The notes: a model not told the origin generated them from the letters alone. DNA of 64,000 nucleotides from JANMDU01 sp031375105 (GCA_031375105.1 JANMHJ010000051.1:1-64000), one strand, 5' to 3'. Positions 39,990 through 49,188 are shown, numbered from the stretch's first letter. A program made the numbers and translations.

Positions 39990-40657
39990 GCCGAGCCGTC
40001 GTCAGCGGCCTGCGCCGCCTCCCAGTAGCGCTTGGGTACATGCGTCGTGAGCCGCTCAATCACGAGATCAGCAAATTCTTCGTTGATCTCATGCCCTGCA
40101 AAAGGAATCACATCTGCCGTCACGTCAGCGCCAAGCTGCACGAGCCGCTCAGCGGCATGCACGGTGTGGGCATAAGCAATCACGGCATCTTGCTTGCCAT
40201 GGATCATATGGATCGTGCAATGGCCTGGCGCGATGTCGGGCAATGCGCTAAAGCGCCCAGAAAGCGCCACAATGCGCGCGGCCAAGCGGGGCTGCGCTTG
40301 CGTGCTGCTGAGCGCCATGATCGCGCCTTGCGAAAAACCCACCAAAGCTGTGGCATCCGCGCTCACACCAAAAGCCTCTTGCCATTGCTGCACAGCTTGC
40401 TGAAACAAAGGCAGCGCCTGCGCTGTGCGCTCTGGGCGCAGCGCCTCGGTGATGCCTTCTACTGAAAACCATTGGAAACCGGTGCTGTAAGGGCAGTCAT
40501 GCGGCGCTTGCACGCTCACCACCGCGCTTTGCGGAAACTGCTGAGCCAGAATGCGCCCCAGCGGCACGAGATCGTCAGGCGCAGCGCCCACGCCGTGAAA
40601 CAGCAAAAACAATTGTTTAGCTGCACCACCTTCGGGCGGATGGACGATCAAGCTCAT
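39986..40657 (-). CDS. ypfH: YpfH-type carboxylesterase
   Basis: The protein has 223 residues. LFLLFHGVGAAPDDLVPLGR, VVSVQAPHDCPYSTGFQWFS and the nucleophile ATALVGFSQGAIMALSSTQA fit the phospholipase/carboxylesterase family, YpfH branch. The triad is completed by Asp in MIHGKQDAVIAYAHTV and His in DVIPFAGHEINEEFADLV. The substrate is not known beyond short-chain esters for E. coli YpfH. Its start overlaps the stop of the upstream dioxygenase gene by four bases, so the two are coupled. Confidence 0.9.
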   Translation of the reverse strand: MSLIVHPPEGGAAKQLFLLFHGVGAAPDDLVPLGRILAQQFPQSAVVSVQAPHDCPYSTGFQWFSVEGITEALRPERTAQALPLFQQAVQQWQEAFGVSADATALVGFSQGAIMALSSTQAQPRLAARIVALSGRFSALPDIAPGHCTIHMIHGKQDAVIAYAHTVHAAERLVQLGADVTADVIPFAGHEINEEFADLVIERLTTHVPKRYWEAAQAADDGSA

Positions 40658-41454
40658 TGTTTTTCTCCAAACACGAAACTGTCCATCGACAAAATGCCAT
40701 GCGTGACACCACCGTCGATCAAACGGCCTGCGTGCCCCTGCGCCGCTCCCATGGCCACGAGCAAAGGCAAATAGTGTTCATCCGTTGGATGAGCCCGATG
40801 GGCATGCGGAGCCAGCTCAAAAGTGCGGATCAGTTGGTCTGCATCTCCCGCCTTCACCACTTCGCGCACCCATTGCACAAACGCACTCACATAAGGCTGC
40901 ACAGGCGCATCCGCTGCTTGGCCGCGAAATTCGCCCAAGTTATGCGTTAGGCTGCCTGAGCCGATGATGAGCACACCTTCATCACGCAAGGCGCTGAGCG
41001 CCTGCCCGTAGGCAAAAGCCTGCGCTGTGCTCAGACCAGCAGGCAGCGAAATCTGAAACACTGGCACATCGGCTTTTGGGTAGAGATACATCAAAGGCAC
41101 CCAGGCACCGTGATCCAGGCCCCAACTGGCATCGGCACGTGGCTGCCAGCCCGCATTTGCTAGCAAATTAGTAGCATTCTGCGCATATTCTATAACGGCA
41201 GGAGCCGGGTATTGCATCAAATACAGGCGCGGATCGAAGCCGCCGAAATCATGAATGGTTTTGGGATGGGTGGTGGTGGAAACGGCTGCGCCTCGCGTCA
41301 TCCAATGCGGCGAGACGATGGCAATTGCTTTCGGGCGCGGTAGCTCGCGGCCGAGTTGTGAAAGCAGGGGGCCGGCCTGCCCTGGCTCCAAGGCAAACAT
41401 AGGTGAGCCGTGGGAGACGAAGAGCGTGGGCAGTTGAGTTGAGAGAGGCATCAT
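40654..41454 (-). CDS. Extradiol ring-opening dioxygenase of the DODA/YgiD (LigB) type
   Basis: The protein has 266 residues. The metal-binding histidines appear in TLFVSHGSPMFALEPG, AIVSPHWMTRGAAVST, WGLDHGAWVPLMYLYPKADV and LIIGSGSLTHNLGEFR, as in 4,5-DOPA dioxygenases with the LigB fold. The natural catecholic substrate is unknown. An R1 repeat (41157-41210) writes PAVIEYAQNATNLLANAG, close to the expected helix between the second and third metal ligands. The family is usually about 260 residues, so the insertion seems tolerated. It is coupled downstream to ypfH. Confidence 0.88.
   Translation of the reverse strand: MMPLSTQLPTLFVSHGSPMFALEPGQAGPLLSQLGRELPRPKAIAIVSPHWMTRGAAVSTTTHPKTIHDFGGFDPRLYLMQYPAPAVIEYAQNATNLLANAGWQPRADASWGLDHGAWVPLMYLYPKADVPVFQISLPAGLSTAQAFAYGQALSALRDEGVLIIGSGSLTHNLGEFRGQAADAPVQPYVSAFVQWVREVVKAGDADQLIRTFELAPHAHRAHPTDEHYLPLLVAMGAAQGHAGRLIDGGVTHGILSMDSFVFGEKQ
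41157..41210 (-). repeat. R1 element copy 16 (sense, inside the DODA-type gene)
   Basis: The minus strand reads tgccgttatagaatatgcgc, then agaatgctactaatttgcta. It is read in the common sense frame as AVIEYAQNATNLLAN. Confidence 0.75.
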
Positions 41455-41498
41455 GGCTTAGACTTATGTACGTAAAGGCAAAAAGCAAGGTGGCGTTG

Positions 41499-42365
41499 AT
41501 GAAATATCTGTTATCCCTATTGTCGATGGTCTTGCTCAGCGCTGCTGCGTTGGCGGCAGATTACACCGGCCCCTTGCTCGATGCGCATCTGCATTACAAC
41601 GACGAAGCGCAGTCCCCCCATCCTATTGCTGATGTGCTCGCACGCATACAGCGCAATGGCGTGAAAGCGATTGTGGCCAATTCTCGGCCTAACGATGGCA
41701 CGAAGAATTTGGCGGCGGCCAAAGAGCAAACCGCCAAAGCAGGCGTGGCGGTGATCCCATTTATTCGCCTGTACCGCAACCGCGCTGATTACGACAACTG
41801 GTTTCGTGATGAGACGATTTACAGCATGGTGCTGGACGAACTTGCAAAAGGCACGGCCTCTGGCGCATACAAAGGTATTGGCGAATTTCACCTGTATGAC
41901 AGCGGCAATGCCAATGGCCCAGTCGCAGTCAAACTCATGAAACTGGCTGAAGAAAGGCAATTGGTCATCCTCGCGCATGTGGACGATATAGCGATTGACC
42001 TGCTCATGGCGAACACACCGAGCAAAGGGCAAAAAGCCAAACTGATTTGGGCGCACACCGGCATCAGCGGCGCTTCAGCTGAGCGCGTGCGTAGTCTGAT
42101 GAAAAAATATCCCTTGCTCATGGGCGAGTTGTCTTACCGCCCGGGTCTCACCGACAGCAGTGGCCAGCTCAGTGTGGAATGGCGCAGCCTAATTTTGGAA
42201 TTTCCCAGCCGTTTTCTGGTTGGCTCAGACACTTGGGTCAACCAGCGCTGGCTGTATTACGACGATTTGATGAAAGGCTACCGTGTGTGGCTCGGCGGCT
42301 TGCCAGCAAATGTGGCGCGGCAAGTGGCTTGGGAGAATGGCGCTGCGCTGTTTGGCTTGAAATGA
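41499..42365 (+). CDS. Secreted amidohydrolase-fold protein
   Basis: The protein has about 288 residues from ATG 41499 with AAGG upstream. MKYLLSLLSMVLLSAAALAA is a signal peptide. GPLLDAHLHYNDEAQSPHPI carries the H-x-H metal motif of the amidohydrolase superfamily. A glutamate in YKGIGEFHLYDSG, histidines in LVILAHVDDIAID and KLIWAHTGISGAS, and an aspartate in RFLVGSDTWVNQRW complete a TIM-barrel metal site. It resembles the amidohydrolase-2 (decarboxylase/lactonase) branch, but the substrate is unknown and periplasmic location is unusual for that branch. Confidence 0.85.
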   Translation: MKYLLSLLSMVLLSAAALAADYTGPLLDAHLHYNDEAQSPHPIADVLARIQRNGVKAIVANSRPNDGTKNLAAAKEQTAKAGVAVIPFIRLYRNRADYDNWFRDETIYSMVLDELAKGTASGAYKGIGEFHLYDSGNANGPVAVKLMKLAEERQLVILAHVDDIAIDLLMANTPSKGQKAKLIWAHTGISGASAERVRSLMKKYPLLMGELSYRPGLTDSSGQLSVEWRSLILEFPSRFLVGSDTWVNQRWLYYDDLMKGYRVWLGGLPANVARQVAWENGAALFGLK

Positions 42366-42377
42366 TTCAAGCCAGCT

Positions 42378-43103
42378 TCAGGCATAAGCCCGCGCAGCCA
42401 GCGAGGCGGCAAGCACCTGCGCAGGATCGATCAGCTTCAAGCGCTGCGCAGTCACACAGCTTTGCAAGCCCAGCGGAATTTCTGTGCAGCCCATGATGAT
42501 GGGTGCAGCCACATGCTGTTGGGCCAAATCCAAGGCTACATCGCCAAAGCACTGCGCCGCTAGGGCGTAGTCATCTGCCTTCACGCCATCAAAAATGCCC
42601 CGTGTGATGAGCTTGCGTTGCGCCGCGCTCGGCACATGGCAAATGATGCCATGCGCATCCAAAGCCGCTTCGTAAAGACCCGTGCGATACGAACCCTCGG
42701 TCGCCATCAAGCTGGCGGCTCGCACGCCCTGGCTTTGCAAAAGCGCAGCCACTTCATCGGCCATGTGCAGCAACTCAACTTGAGGAAAGCGCGCTTGCAA
42801 ACTTGCGTGCCAAGCATGCGCCGTGTTGCAGGCAATCGCTACACTGCGCACACCCAAGGCGGCCAAGCGCCCGAGTGCTTGCAACATCGGATCGAGCGGT
42901 TGATGCGCACCGGGTTGCGTGTCTTGCAGTGCCTGCGAGCGATCAGGCACAGGCACTTGCGCAAGCCAATGCTCAGGAAAGCTTTGGTCTCGCACAGGCT
43001 GCCCGTTTGAGCGCAAGTGAGCCGCGCAAGCCCGCACAAACAAGCGGACAAAGTCTGCCCCGGCAGCAGGCCCCATGCCGCCCAAAATGCCAACGGTGTT
43101 CAT
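42378..43103 (-). CDS. Aspartate/glutamate racemase-family protein
   Basis: The protein has 241 residues. MNTVGILGGMGPAAGADFVR is the family's opening. The two catalytic cysteines are in VRSVAIACNTAHAWHASLQA and APIIMGCTEIPLGLQSCV. It is probably an amino-acid racemase of broad substrate range. It heads a cluster (42.4-48.3 kb) with two amino-acid binding proteins, an ornithine-cyclodeaminase-like enzyme, a D-amino-acid dehydrogenase and a LysR regulator. Together these suggest uptake and conversion of D-amino acids. The next gene on the same strand ends 21 bases before its start. Confidence 0.9.
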   Translation of the reverse strand: MNTVGILGGMGPAAGADFVRLFVRACAAHLRSNGQPVRDQSFPEHWLAQVPVPDRSQALQDTQPGAHQPLDPMLQALGRLAALGVRSVAIACNTAHAWHASLQARFPQVELLHMADEVAALLQSQGVRAASLMATEGSYRTGLYEAALDAHGIICHVPSAAQRKLITRGIFDGVKADDYALAAQCFGDVALDLAQQHVAAPIIMGCTEIPLGLQSCVTAQRLKLIDPAQVLAASLAARAYA

Positions 43104-43124
43104 GCTTGGCTTGCGCTGATGGCC

Positions 43125-44012
43125 TTACAGAGCTGGCTTGTCAGACAGCGCTTTGAGGTTGTCGCGCAGTTCTTTGTTCATTGGCAGGCCGATAGCGGCA
43201 TTGCGCGGCGCAATCGGTTGCATGAACCACTTGGTGTAGAGCTTTTCAAACTCGCCTGATTTCATCAAGCCACCGATCGTGCCATTGACAACTTCTGCGA
43301 ACTTCGGATCGTCTTTGCGCATCATGCAAGCGTAGGGCTCTACCTGCAGCGCATCACCCACCACTTCCCATTCCGCAGGATTTTTTGCGGTGCCGATCAG
43401 GCCAAACAGCAAGATATCGTCCATCGCAAAAGCCACGGCGCGACCTGCTTCCACCATGAGCATGGAATCGGCATGGTCTTTGCCGAGCAGCACTTCTGTG
43501 TCAATCTTGTTGTCAGACACGTATTTGCGCATCACCAATGCATTGGTGGTGCCTGAGGTGGTGGCATAAGTTTTCTTAGCCAAATCAGCGTAATTCTTGA
43601 TGCCTGCGCCTTTTTTGACCATCAAGCGTGTGCCAGTGTAGAAATGATTGATGGCGAACTGCACTTGCTTTGCGCGATCGCTGTTGTTGGTGGTGGAGCC
43701 GCATTCAAGATCAATCGTGCCGTTCATGACCAAAGGGATGCGGTTGGCCGAGGTCACCGATTGCCATTCGACTTTCAAATTGGGCAAGTTCAAGCGTTTC
43801 TTCAAGGCTTCGGCGACCGCCAAGCTCAGATCGACCGACAGGCCAACGGGCTGCGTGCTGCCAGCCAAGTAGCTGAAAGGCACGGAAGACTCGCGGTAGG
43901 CAAAAGTGATCTTGCCGCTGTCAGCGACTTTTTTCAGGGTATCGGTGGTTTGTGCGCTGACAGAAGCAGCGGCGCAGAGCAGGCAGGCGAGAGAAAGGGC
44001 TTTAAGAAGCAT
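43125..44012 (-). CDS. ABC-transporter amino-acid-binding protein (GltI-like)
   Basis: The protein has 295 residues. The signal peptide MLLKALSLACLLCAAASVSA precedes a SBP_bac_3 domain: TLKKVADSGKITFAYRESSV then PFSYLAGSTQPVGLSVDLSL, GTIDLECGSTTNNSDRAKQV and RAVAFAMDDILLFGLIGTAK. The DLECGSTTNN motif is typical of the glutamate/aspartate binders. No permease or ATPase gene is in the window. It is a close paralogue of the protein at 47397-48293, with conserved F-A-Y/H-R-x-S-x-PFSYL and DECGSTTN motifs. Confidence 0.9.
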   Translation of the reverse strand: MLLKALSLACLLCAAASVSAQTTDTLKKVADSGKITFAYRESSVPFSYLAGSTQPVGLSVDLSLAVAEALKKRLNLPNLKVEWQSVTSANRIPLVMNGTIDLECGSTTNNSDRAKQVQFAINHFYTGTRLMVKKGAGIKNYADLAKKTYATTSGTTNALVMRKYVSDNKIDTEVLLGKDHADSMLMVEAGRAVAFAMDDILLFGLIGTAKNPAEWEVVGDALQVEPYACMMRKDDPKFAEVVNGTIGGLMKSGEFEKLYTKWFMQPIAPRNAAIGLPMNKELRDNLKALSDKPAL

Positions 44013-44258
44013 GATGAATCCTCATGGTTGAATGATGAAATGAGTTCCCAGTGTAGATCGTCTTGCGGCAACCAGCAATGCTCAGTGCGCAGTCACCTAT
44101 GCCTCTAAATTATGGGATCTACGGGCTAACCCGTGGCTTTCATGCGAATACCGAGGTAAGCATAAGTTTGCGGCATAGGCTGCGGGCGATTAGTCATCAC
44201 TTTGAGATGCGCCGCCGCCTACAGTCAGGCGTATTCACAGCTCACAAGTTTGCCCGTC
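44013..44258. promoter_or_regulatory. Divergent control region of the amino-acid cluster
   Basis: The region is 246 bases between the binding-protein gene (minus) and the ketimine reductase/OCD gene (plus). It contains A/T-rich dyads (tctaaattatgggatctac; ataccgaggtaagcataag) where the LysR regulator could bind, but none is long enough to be called a site with confidence. Confidence 0.3.
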
Positions 44259-45218
44259 ATGATGCCCTTCTACAGCGACGACCACATCTCGCCCCATTTG
44301 GATTACGCCAGCGTGATGCAAGCATTGGATGCTGCCTATGCCGATCTGGCACGCGGCCTAGCGGCCATCATGCCACGCCAGCGCTGCGCAGCGGGTGCAG
44401 CGAAATTCAGCAGCATGGGAGGGCTGTGGGCAGCCAAGAATGTGGCGGCCACCAAGTCGTACCCCACCGTCAATGGGCAGTTCAGTTTTTTGATCAATCT
44501 GTTTGACACGGCGGCCAATACGCCCTTGGCCGTGATGGCTGCGCAAGAGATCACACGCTTTCGTACGTCATCGCAAACGGCAATGGTGGCTTCGCATGTT
44601 TGCGCCCAGCATGTGCGCAAGGTGGCTTTGTTTGGTGCGGGCTTACTAGGGCGTGCGCAGGTGGAGGCGCTGAGCCACCGGGTGAGGTTTGATGAGCTGG
44701 CGATTGTTGATCCGGGCATCAACGTGATTCCTGCGCTGAGTTTGGCATGCCCAGCCAAAGTGCAATGGATGAGCGCCGAGCAAGCGGTGCGCGATGCCGA
44801 TGTGGTGATCACGGCCACGCGCTCGCAGCAGCCGGTGTTTGACGGCGCGTGGCTCAGTGATGCTGCTTTCGTGGTGGCGATTGGCATCAGCTCTGCCTTG
44901 GGGCGCGAGCTAGACAGCCGTACATTTGACCGCGCCCAGCGCGTGATCGTGGAATGGATGCCGCAAAGCATGCAAGAGGCGGGCGATGTGTTGGCTTGGC
45001 TCAAAGATTCGCCTGCAGGGCAGAGCAAGATCGTGGATCTGCCCCAGCTCTATGCGAAAGATTGGCCGAAAACCCAAGGTATTCAAGTCTTTAAATCAGT
45101 AGGCACAGGCTTGGCCGATACTGCATGCGCTTGGCTCGTGTGGCAGCGCCTGAGCGCGGCGAGCGTAGATCAAAAAGCTGGCGCAGGCAGCAACACAGGG
45201 GCGCAAGCATGCATGTGA
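44259..45218 (+). CDS. Ornithine cyclodeaminase / mu-crystallin family protein (possible ketimine reductase)
   Basis: The protein has about 319 residues from ATG 44259 (44262 equally possible). The family's N-terminal lysine/arginine region (GGLWAAKNVAATKSYPTVNG) and the NAD(P)-binding motif VRKVALFGAGLLGRAQVEAL at about residues 120-139 are clear, as are ADVVITATRSQQPVFDGAWL and SDAAFVVAIGISSALGRELD. The family includes ornithine cyclodeaminase, alanine dehydrogenase and ketimine reductases (cyclic imine to L-proline or L-pipecolate). Because a D-amino-acid dehydrogenase follows in an overlapping frame, a ketimine-reductase role is attractive. The chemistry cannot be fixed from sequence. Confidence 0.85.
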   Translation: MMPFYSDDHISPHLDYASVMQALDAAYADLARGLAAIMPRQRCAAGAAKFSSMGGLWAAKNVAATKSYPTVNGQFSFLINLFDTAANTPLAVMAAQEITRFRTSSQTAMVASHVCAQHVRKVALFGAGLLGRAQVEALSHRVRFDELAIVDPGINVIPALSLACPAKVQWMSAEQAVRDADVVITATRSQQPVFDGAWLSDAAFVVAIGISSALGRELDSRTFDRAQRVIVEWMPQSMQEAGDVLAWLKDSPAGQSKIVDLPQLYAKDWPKTQGIQVFKSVGTGLADTACAWLVWQRLSAASVDQKAGAGSNTGAQACM

Positions 45219-46426
45219 TCGTGATTGGCGCGGGCATTGTGGGTTGCGCCACAGCCTATCAACTGCTGCGCGATGGCCACACGGTGGAGCTGGTGGATGC
45301 ACAAGCTGAGGCGGGCAGAGTGAGCAGCTTTGCCAACGGGGCGCAGCTGAGCTACAGCTATGTGGAGCCTTTGGCCTCGCCCGCCACATTGCGGGCGCTA
45401 CCCAAGCTGCTGTTTGAAAAGGATTCTGCATTGCGGTTTGAGCTGCGCATGGATTGGCGGCAATGGGCTTGGGGGCTGCGCTTTCTGGCGGCGTGCCGCA
45501 GCGGGCAGACTCAGCGCGGCACGCGGGCTTTGCTGGCGTTGGCCAATTTAAGTCGAAACACATTAGAAACTTGGATGCAAGGGCAAACTTGGGAATTTGA
45601 CTTTGCACGCAACGGCAAACTCGTGCTCTGCCGTGATGCGAAAAGCTTGGAGGCGCAAGCCAGGCAAGTGCAATTGCAAGCGAGCATGGGCTGCGAGCAA
45701 AAGCTACTCACCGCCGAGCAATGTGTCGAGCGCGAGCCGTCTTTGGCCGCATCGGGCATCGCGTTTGCTGGTGGCATCTGGACAGCGAGCGAATGCATGG
45801 CCGATCCTTTTAAGCTGTGCCAAAACCTCGTGCAAAGCATCACCGAACGCGGCGGCATTGCGCGCTTTTCGCATCGCGTGGCATCCGTTGAGCTGCGTCA
45901 AAGCCGTTTTCATGCCCTGCACACTTCACAAGGCAAGCTGCAAGCCGATGCTTGCGTGATCACCGCTGGCGCGGCCACGCCTGCGCTTTGCGAGCCGCTA
46001 GGTATTCAATTGCCGATATACCCGATCAAGGGATACAGCATGACTGTGCCGGTCTTGCATCCGAGCAAAGTGGCCCGATGCAGCATCACCGACTTAGGCC
46101 TCAAGACGGTGTTTGCTCCCTTGGGAAATACATTGCGCGTCGCTGCAGCGGCAGAGATCGTGGGGCATGATCTGCAAGTGCAGCCCCTGCGCGTTGAGCA
46201 GATGCTGCAAGCCGTAGAGCGCCTGTTTCCGGGTGCGTGTGATCTGAGCAACCCCAGCACTTGGGCGGGCTTGCGGCCAGCTACGCCCACCTCGCTGCCC
46301 ATCATTGGCGCAAGCCGCATTCCGAATCTGTACATCAATGCCGGGCAAGGTGCGCTGGGTTTGACGCTGGCGGCAGGCAGCGCAGCGCGTTTGTCTGGCC
46401 TGATCACTGACAACACCCAAGCATGA
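45209..46426 (+). CDS. dadA: D-amino-acid dehydrogenase-like FAD oxidoreductase
   Basis: The protein has about 405 residues from ATG 45209, overlapping the previous gene by 10 bases. HVIVIGAGIVGCATAYQLLR is the N-terminal FAD motif; SSFANGAQLSYSYVEPLASP is the typical DadA follow-on. GIQLPIYPIKGYSMTVPVLH and LYINAGQGALGLTLAAGSAA are in the expected places, so this is the DadA (small subunit) family. It would oxidise D-amino acids to 2-oxo acids and ammonia, electrons going to the quinone pool. The coupling with the OCD-family gene makes the two enzymes products of one message. It converges on the LysR gene with two bases between the stops. Confidence 0.9.
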   Translation: MHVIVIGAGIVGCATAYQLLRDGHTVELVDAQAEAGRVSSFANGAQLSYSYVEPLASPATLRALPKLLFEKDSALRFELRMDWRQWAWGLRFLAACRSGQTQRGTRALLALANLSRNTLETWMQGQTWEFDFARNGKLVLCRDAKSLEAQARQVQLQASMGCEQKLLTAEQCVEREPSLAASGIAFAGGIWTASECMADPFKLCQNLVQSITERGGIARFSHRVASVELRQSRFHALHTSQGKLQADACVITAGAATPALCEPLGIQLPIYPIKGYSMTVPVLHPSKVARCSITDLGLKTVFAPLGNTLRVAAAAEIVGHDLQVQPLRVEQMLQAVERLFPGACDLSNPSTWAGLRPATPTSLPIIGASRIPNLYINAGQGALGLTLAAGSAARLSGLITDNTQA

Positions 46427-46428
46427 AA

Positions 46429-47340
46429 TTATTCGGCAGCCTTGGTTTGCGACAGTGCCTGCTGCACACAGCGCGACATCGCCATAGCCAGCAAACTGCT
46501 GGGGCGCTGCACAGGGCGCAGTGCGCGGATCGACACCGGGATGCTGGGCTCCAGCGCCACCACTGCGACTTTGGCGGAGTCAGCAGAGACAGCCGTGCAA
46601 CTGTCCACCAACGCGATGCCAAGGCCGTGATGCGCCAAAGCGAGAGCGGCATGATAGGTCTGCACCGTGATGCTCGATTGCAAGCCCACGCCGGCTTCAC
46701 GGCAAGCGTGGTTCAGATGCGTGCCTACGGGGTCTCGCACATCCAAACTGATCACAGGTTTGTCCACCAGCTCTTGCAAGCTCACAGCGTCACGCTTGAC
46801 CATCGCGCTGCTCAGCCAACCTTTGGGTGCAATACACATCATTCGCCCCTGTGCCAGGTGCTGCTGCTCCAGCGAGGGGTGCGCCACCGAGCTGAACACA
46901 AAACCCACATCAGCCTCTTGCAAAACCAACGCCGAGATGATTTGCGGCGAATGCAGGGCCTCCACCGTGACGCGAACATCCGGATGCTGCACGCGAAAAA
47001 TTTTCAGTGCACGCGGAATGATCTCGTAACTCAGCGCCAGCACGGTGAGCAAATGCAGCTCATCAGCGCGATCCCCCGCCTTCAAACTATTGGCCAAGCG
47101 CTGCACTTCATCAAGCTGCTGAAACAGCCTTTCAATATGTGGATAAAGCGTCTGCGCTTCGCTGGTGGGCACAAGCCGCCCTTTGGCGCGCTGAAACAGC
47201 GCAAAGCCCAATTGCAACTCAGCATGCGCCAGGATGCGGCTTACCGCCGGCTGCGTCACGTTGATCAAACGCGCCGCCGCACTGACGCTGCCTGTGAGCA
47301 TCACTGCATTGAACACCTCAATATGCCGAAGCCGCATCAC
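46429..47340 (-). CDS. LysR-family transcriptional regulator
   Basis: The protein has 303 residues. The winged helix-turn-helix is MMRLRHIEVFNAVMLTGSVS then AAARLINVTQPAVSRILAHA. The effector-binding domain follows with RVQHPDVRVTVEALHSPQII. It is convergent with dadA and divergent from the second binding-protein gene. Regulation of this D-amino-acid cluster, with an amino acid or cyclic imine as inducer, is the likely role. Confidence 0.92.
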   Translation of the reverse strand: MMRLRHIEVFNAVMLTGSVSAAARLINVTQPAVSRILAHAELQLGFALFQRAKGRLVPTSEAQTLYPHIERLFQQLDEVQRLANSLKAGDRADELHLLTVLALSYEIIPRALKIFRVQHPDVRVTVEALHSPQIISALVLQEADVGFVFSSVAHPSLEQQHLAQGRMMCIAPKGWLSSAMVKRDAVSLQELVDKPVISLDVRDPVGTHLNHACREAGVGLQSSITVQTYHAALALAHHGLGIALVDSCTAVSADSAKVAVVALEPSIPVSIRALRPVQRPSSLLAMAMSRCVQQALSQTKAAE

Positions 47341-47396
47341 CGCTCACTTATCTATTTCAAAAACAACAGGGATTACTTACTCATTGGAGATTGTGC

Positions 47397-48293
47397 ATGA
47401 AAGCCATTGCCTCACTGACCTTCATTTCTTGCCTGCTGATCAGCAACCCGCCCGCACATGCCCAAAGCATGCTCGATCAAATCCGCAGTCGCCAGGAAAT
47501 CACCATTGCTCACCGCGATTCGTCGATTCCGTTTTCCTATCTTGATGCTGAGCAAAAGCCTGTGGGCTATGCCATGGACTTGTGTATGAAGGTGGTGGAT
47601 ACGCTCAAGCGCGAACTTAAAATGCCTGCACTGAAGGTGAATTTCCTGAGCGTGACCTCGGCCACGCGCATCCCGAGCATTGCACAAGGAAAAGCTGCCA
47701 TGGAATGCGGCTCCACCACCAATACCGCCGAGCGGCGCAAGCAGGTGGATTACACGATTGCGCACTTCATCTCTTCGGCACGTTTTTTGGTGCGCAATGA
47801 TTCCGGCATCATCAAGCTGGAAGACCTCAGTGGGCGCACCGTGGCTTCGACTAAAGGCTCCACCAATATCAAAACTTTAGAGCGCATCAATGCCGAGCGT
47901 GCGTTGAATATGAAGGTGATTGAGGCCAGCGACCATGCAGAGGCTTTTACGATGGTGGCACAGAAGAAAGTCGATGCTTTTGCTATGGACGATGTCTTGC
48001 TCTTTGGCCTGCGCGCCAATTCCGCCCAACCCGAAGCCTTCATTGTGATTGGCAAACCCATGACGATTGAGCCTTACGCCATCATGCTACCCAAAGGGGA
48101 TGCTGCTTTCAAAAAATTAGTGGACACAGAAATGCGGCGCATCATCTTGAGCGGCGAGATCAACGCGATCTATCGCAAGTGGTTTGAACAGCCGATTCCA
48201 CCCAAGGGCATCAACTTGAATCTGCCTATGCCCTACATGCTACGCGACTCGTTCAAATATCCCAGCGACAAAGTGGCGGATTTGAACAATTGA
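47397..48293 (+). CDS. ABC-transporter amino-acid-binding protein, second paralogue
   Basis: The protein has about 298 residues from ATG 47397 (TGGAGAT upstream), in preference to the TTG at 47391. The signal peptide MKAIASLTFISCLLISNPPA ends HAQS. The SBP_bac_3 domain parallels the protein at 43125: TIAHRDSSIPFSYLDAEQKP, KAAMECGSTTNTAERRKQVD and VDAFAMDDVLLFGLRANSAQ. Its promoter lies in the 56 bases shared with the LysR gene. A second binder of the same type suggests two related ligands, such as two D- or L-enantiomers or a long- and short-chain pair. Confidence 0.9.
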   Translation: MKAIASLTFISCLLISNPPAHAQSMLDQIRSRQEITIAHRDSSIPFSYLDAEQKPVGYAMDLCMKVVDTLKRELKMPALKVNFLSVTSATRIPSIAQGKAAMECGSTTNTAERRKQVDYTIAHFISSARFLVRNDSGIIKLEDLSGRTVASTKGSTNIKTLERINAERALNMKVIEASDHAEAFTMVAQKKVDAFAMDDVLLFGLRANSAQPEAFIVIGKPMTIEPYAIMLPKGDAAFKKLVDTEMRRIILSGEINAIYRKWFEQPIPPKGINLNLPMPYMLRDSFKYPSDKVADLNN

Positions 48294-48294
48294 T

Positions 48295-49188
48295 TCAGAG
48301 CTTGACTTGCAGGCCCTGTTTGCCAAGCCAAGCCATGATCTGCGGCCACAGGCGCACGCCCACTTCTTTGCGGAAGTAGCCCATATGGCCAATTTGCTTC
48401 ACGCCGAGTTGCTCGGGTTTAAAGTCAATCGACTCCACGTGCGTTTGCGTATACCCAGAGAAAAAGGCATCGCGTGATTTGGGTGGTGCCCATAAATCAT
48501 CGTTGCTCACGCTGGCTGCCACGGGAAAACGCACACGCTCAAACTTTGCGGCTATCGCCTTTGCGTCTAAGGCGGGATCGTCAAAGAAATAGCGCGGGAA
48601 ACTACACCAGCGCTTCCAATCACGGTAGACCCCAAGCGGAATGTCTTCGCCCAATCCAAATTTGCTCATGGGCTGGTAGCCAAGCCATGCCGTGGCGATC
48701 GGGCCGAGAACATTCCACAGTATCCAAACCTTGATGCGTTCCGAAAACGGCATCCAACCCGCCCAGCCAGCACCTGCACCACAAAGAAAAGCTGCCTTGA
48801 GCATGCTCGGATCAGGCAACTGCCCAATCGCATGTCCACCCAAACTGTGGCCCACCAAATACACCTCGCCGCGCGCATGTGCATACTGCACCACCGCGCC
48901 TAGATCGAGCACAGACCAATCGGCGTAGTCCATCACAAAACCTTTGAGCGAGGCTGGCTTGGAATCGCCAATGCCGCGATAGTCTGCCACCAAGGCATAG
49001 AGTCCGAGGCTCGCTGCGTATTCGCAAAAGCGTTTGTAGAATCCGCGCGGAACGGCGGTGGCGCAGCCGATCACGATGTATTGCGCACGCCTTGTTGTGG
49101 CATCAAGCAGAGCGACTTGCGGGGTGTAGAGCGTGGCGGCTAAGGCGTAGCCATCGGCTGCGTTGAGAGTAATATCTTGGGAGGGCAT
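48295..49188 (-). CDS. Alpha/beta-hydrolase family protein
   Basis: The protein has 297 residues. The nucleophile elbow YLVGHSLGGHAIGQLPDP, an early YRGIGDSKPASLKGFVMDYA and the late histidine in GVKQIGHMGYFRKEVGV mark a serine hydrolase. It resembles the COG4757-like group with long insertions after the elbow. The acid is probably Asp in VAASVSNDDLWAPPKSRDAF. No signal peptide. Substrate unknown. It converges on the binding-protein gene with one base between. Confidence 0.82.
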   Translation of the reverse strand: MPSQDITLNAADGYALAATLYTPQVALLDATTRRAQYIVIGCATAVPRGFYKRFCEYAASLGLYALVADYRGIGDSKPASLKGFVMDYADWSVLDLGAVVQYAHARGEVYLVGHSLGGHAIGQLPDPSMLKAAFLCGAGAGWAGWMPFSERIKVWILWNVLGPIATAWLGYQPMSKFGLGEDIPLGVYRDWKRWCSFPRYFFDDPALDAKAIAAKFERVRFPVAASVSNDDLWAPPKSRDAFFSGYTQTHVESIDFKPEQLGVKQIGHMGYFRKEVGVRLWPQIMAWLGKQGLQVKL

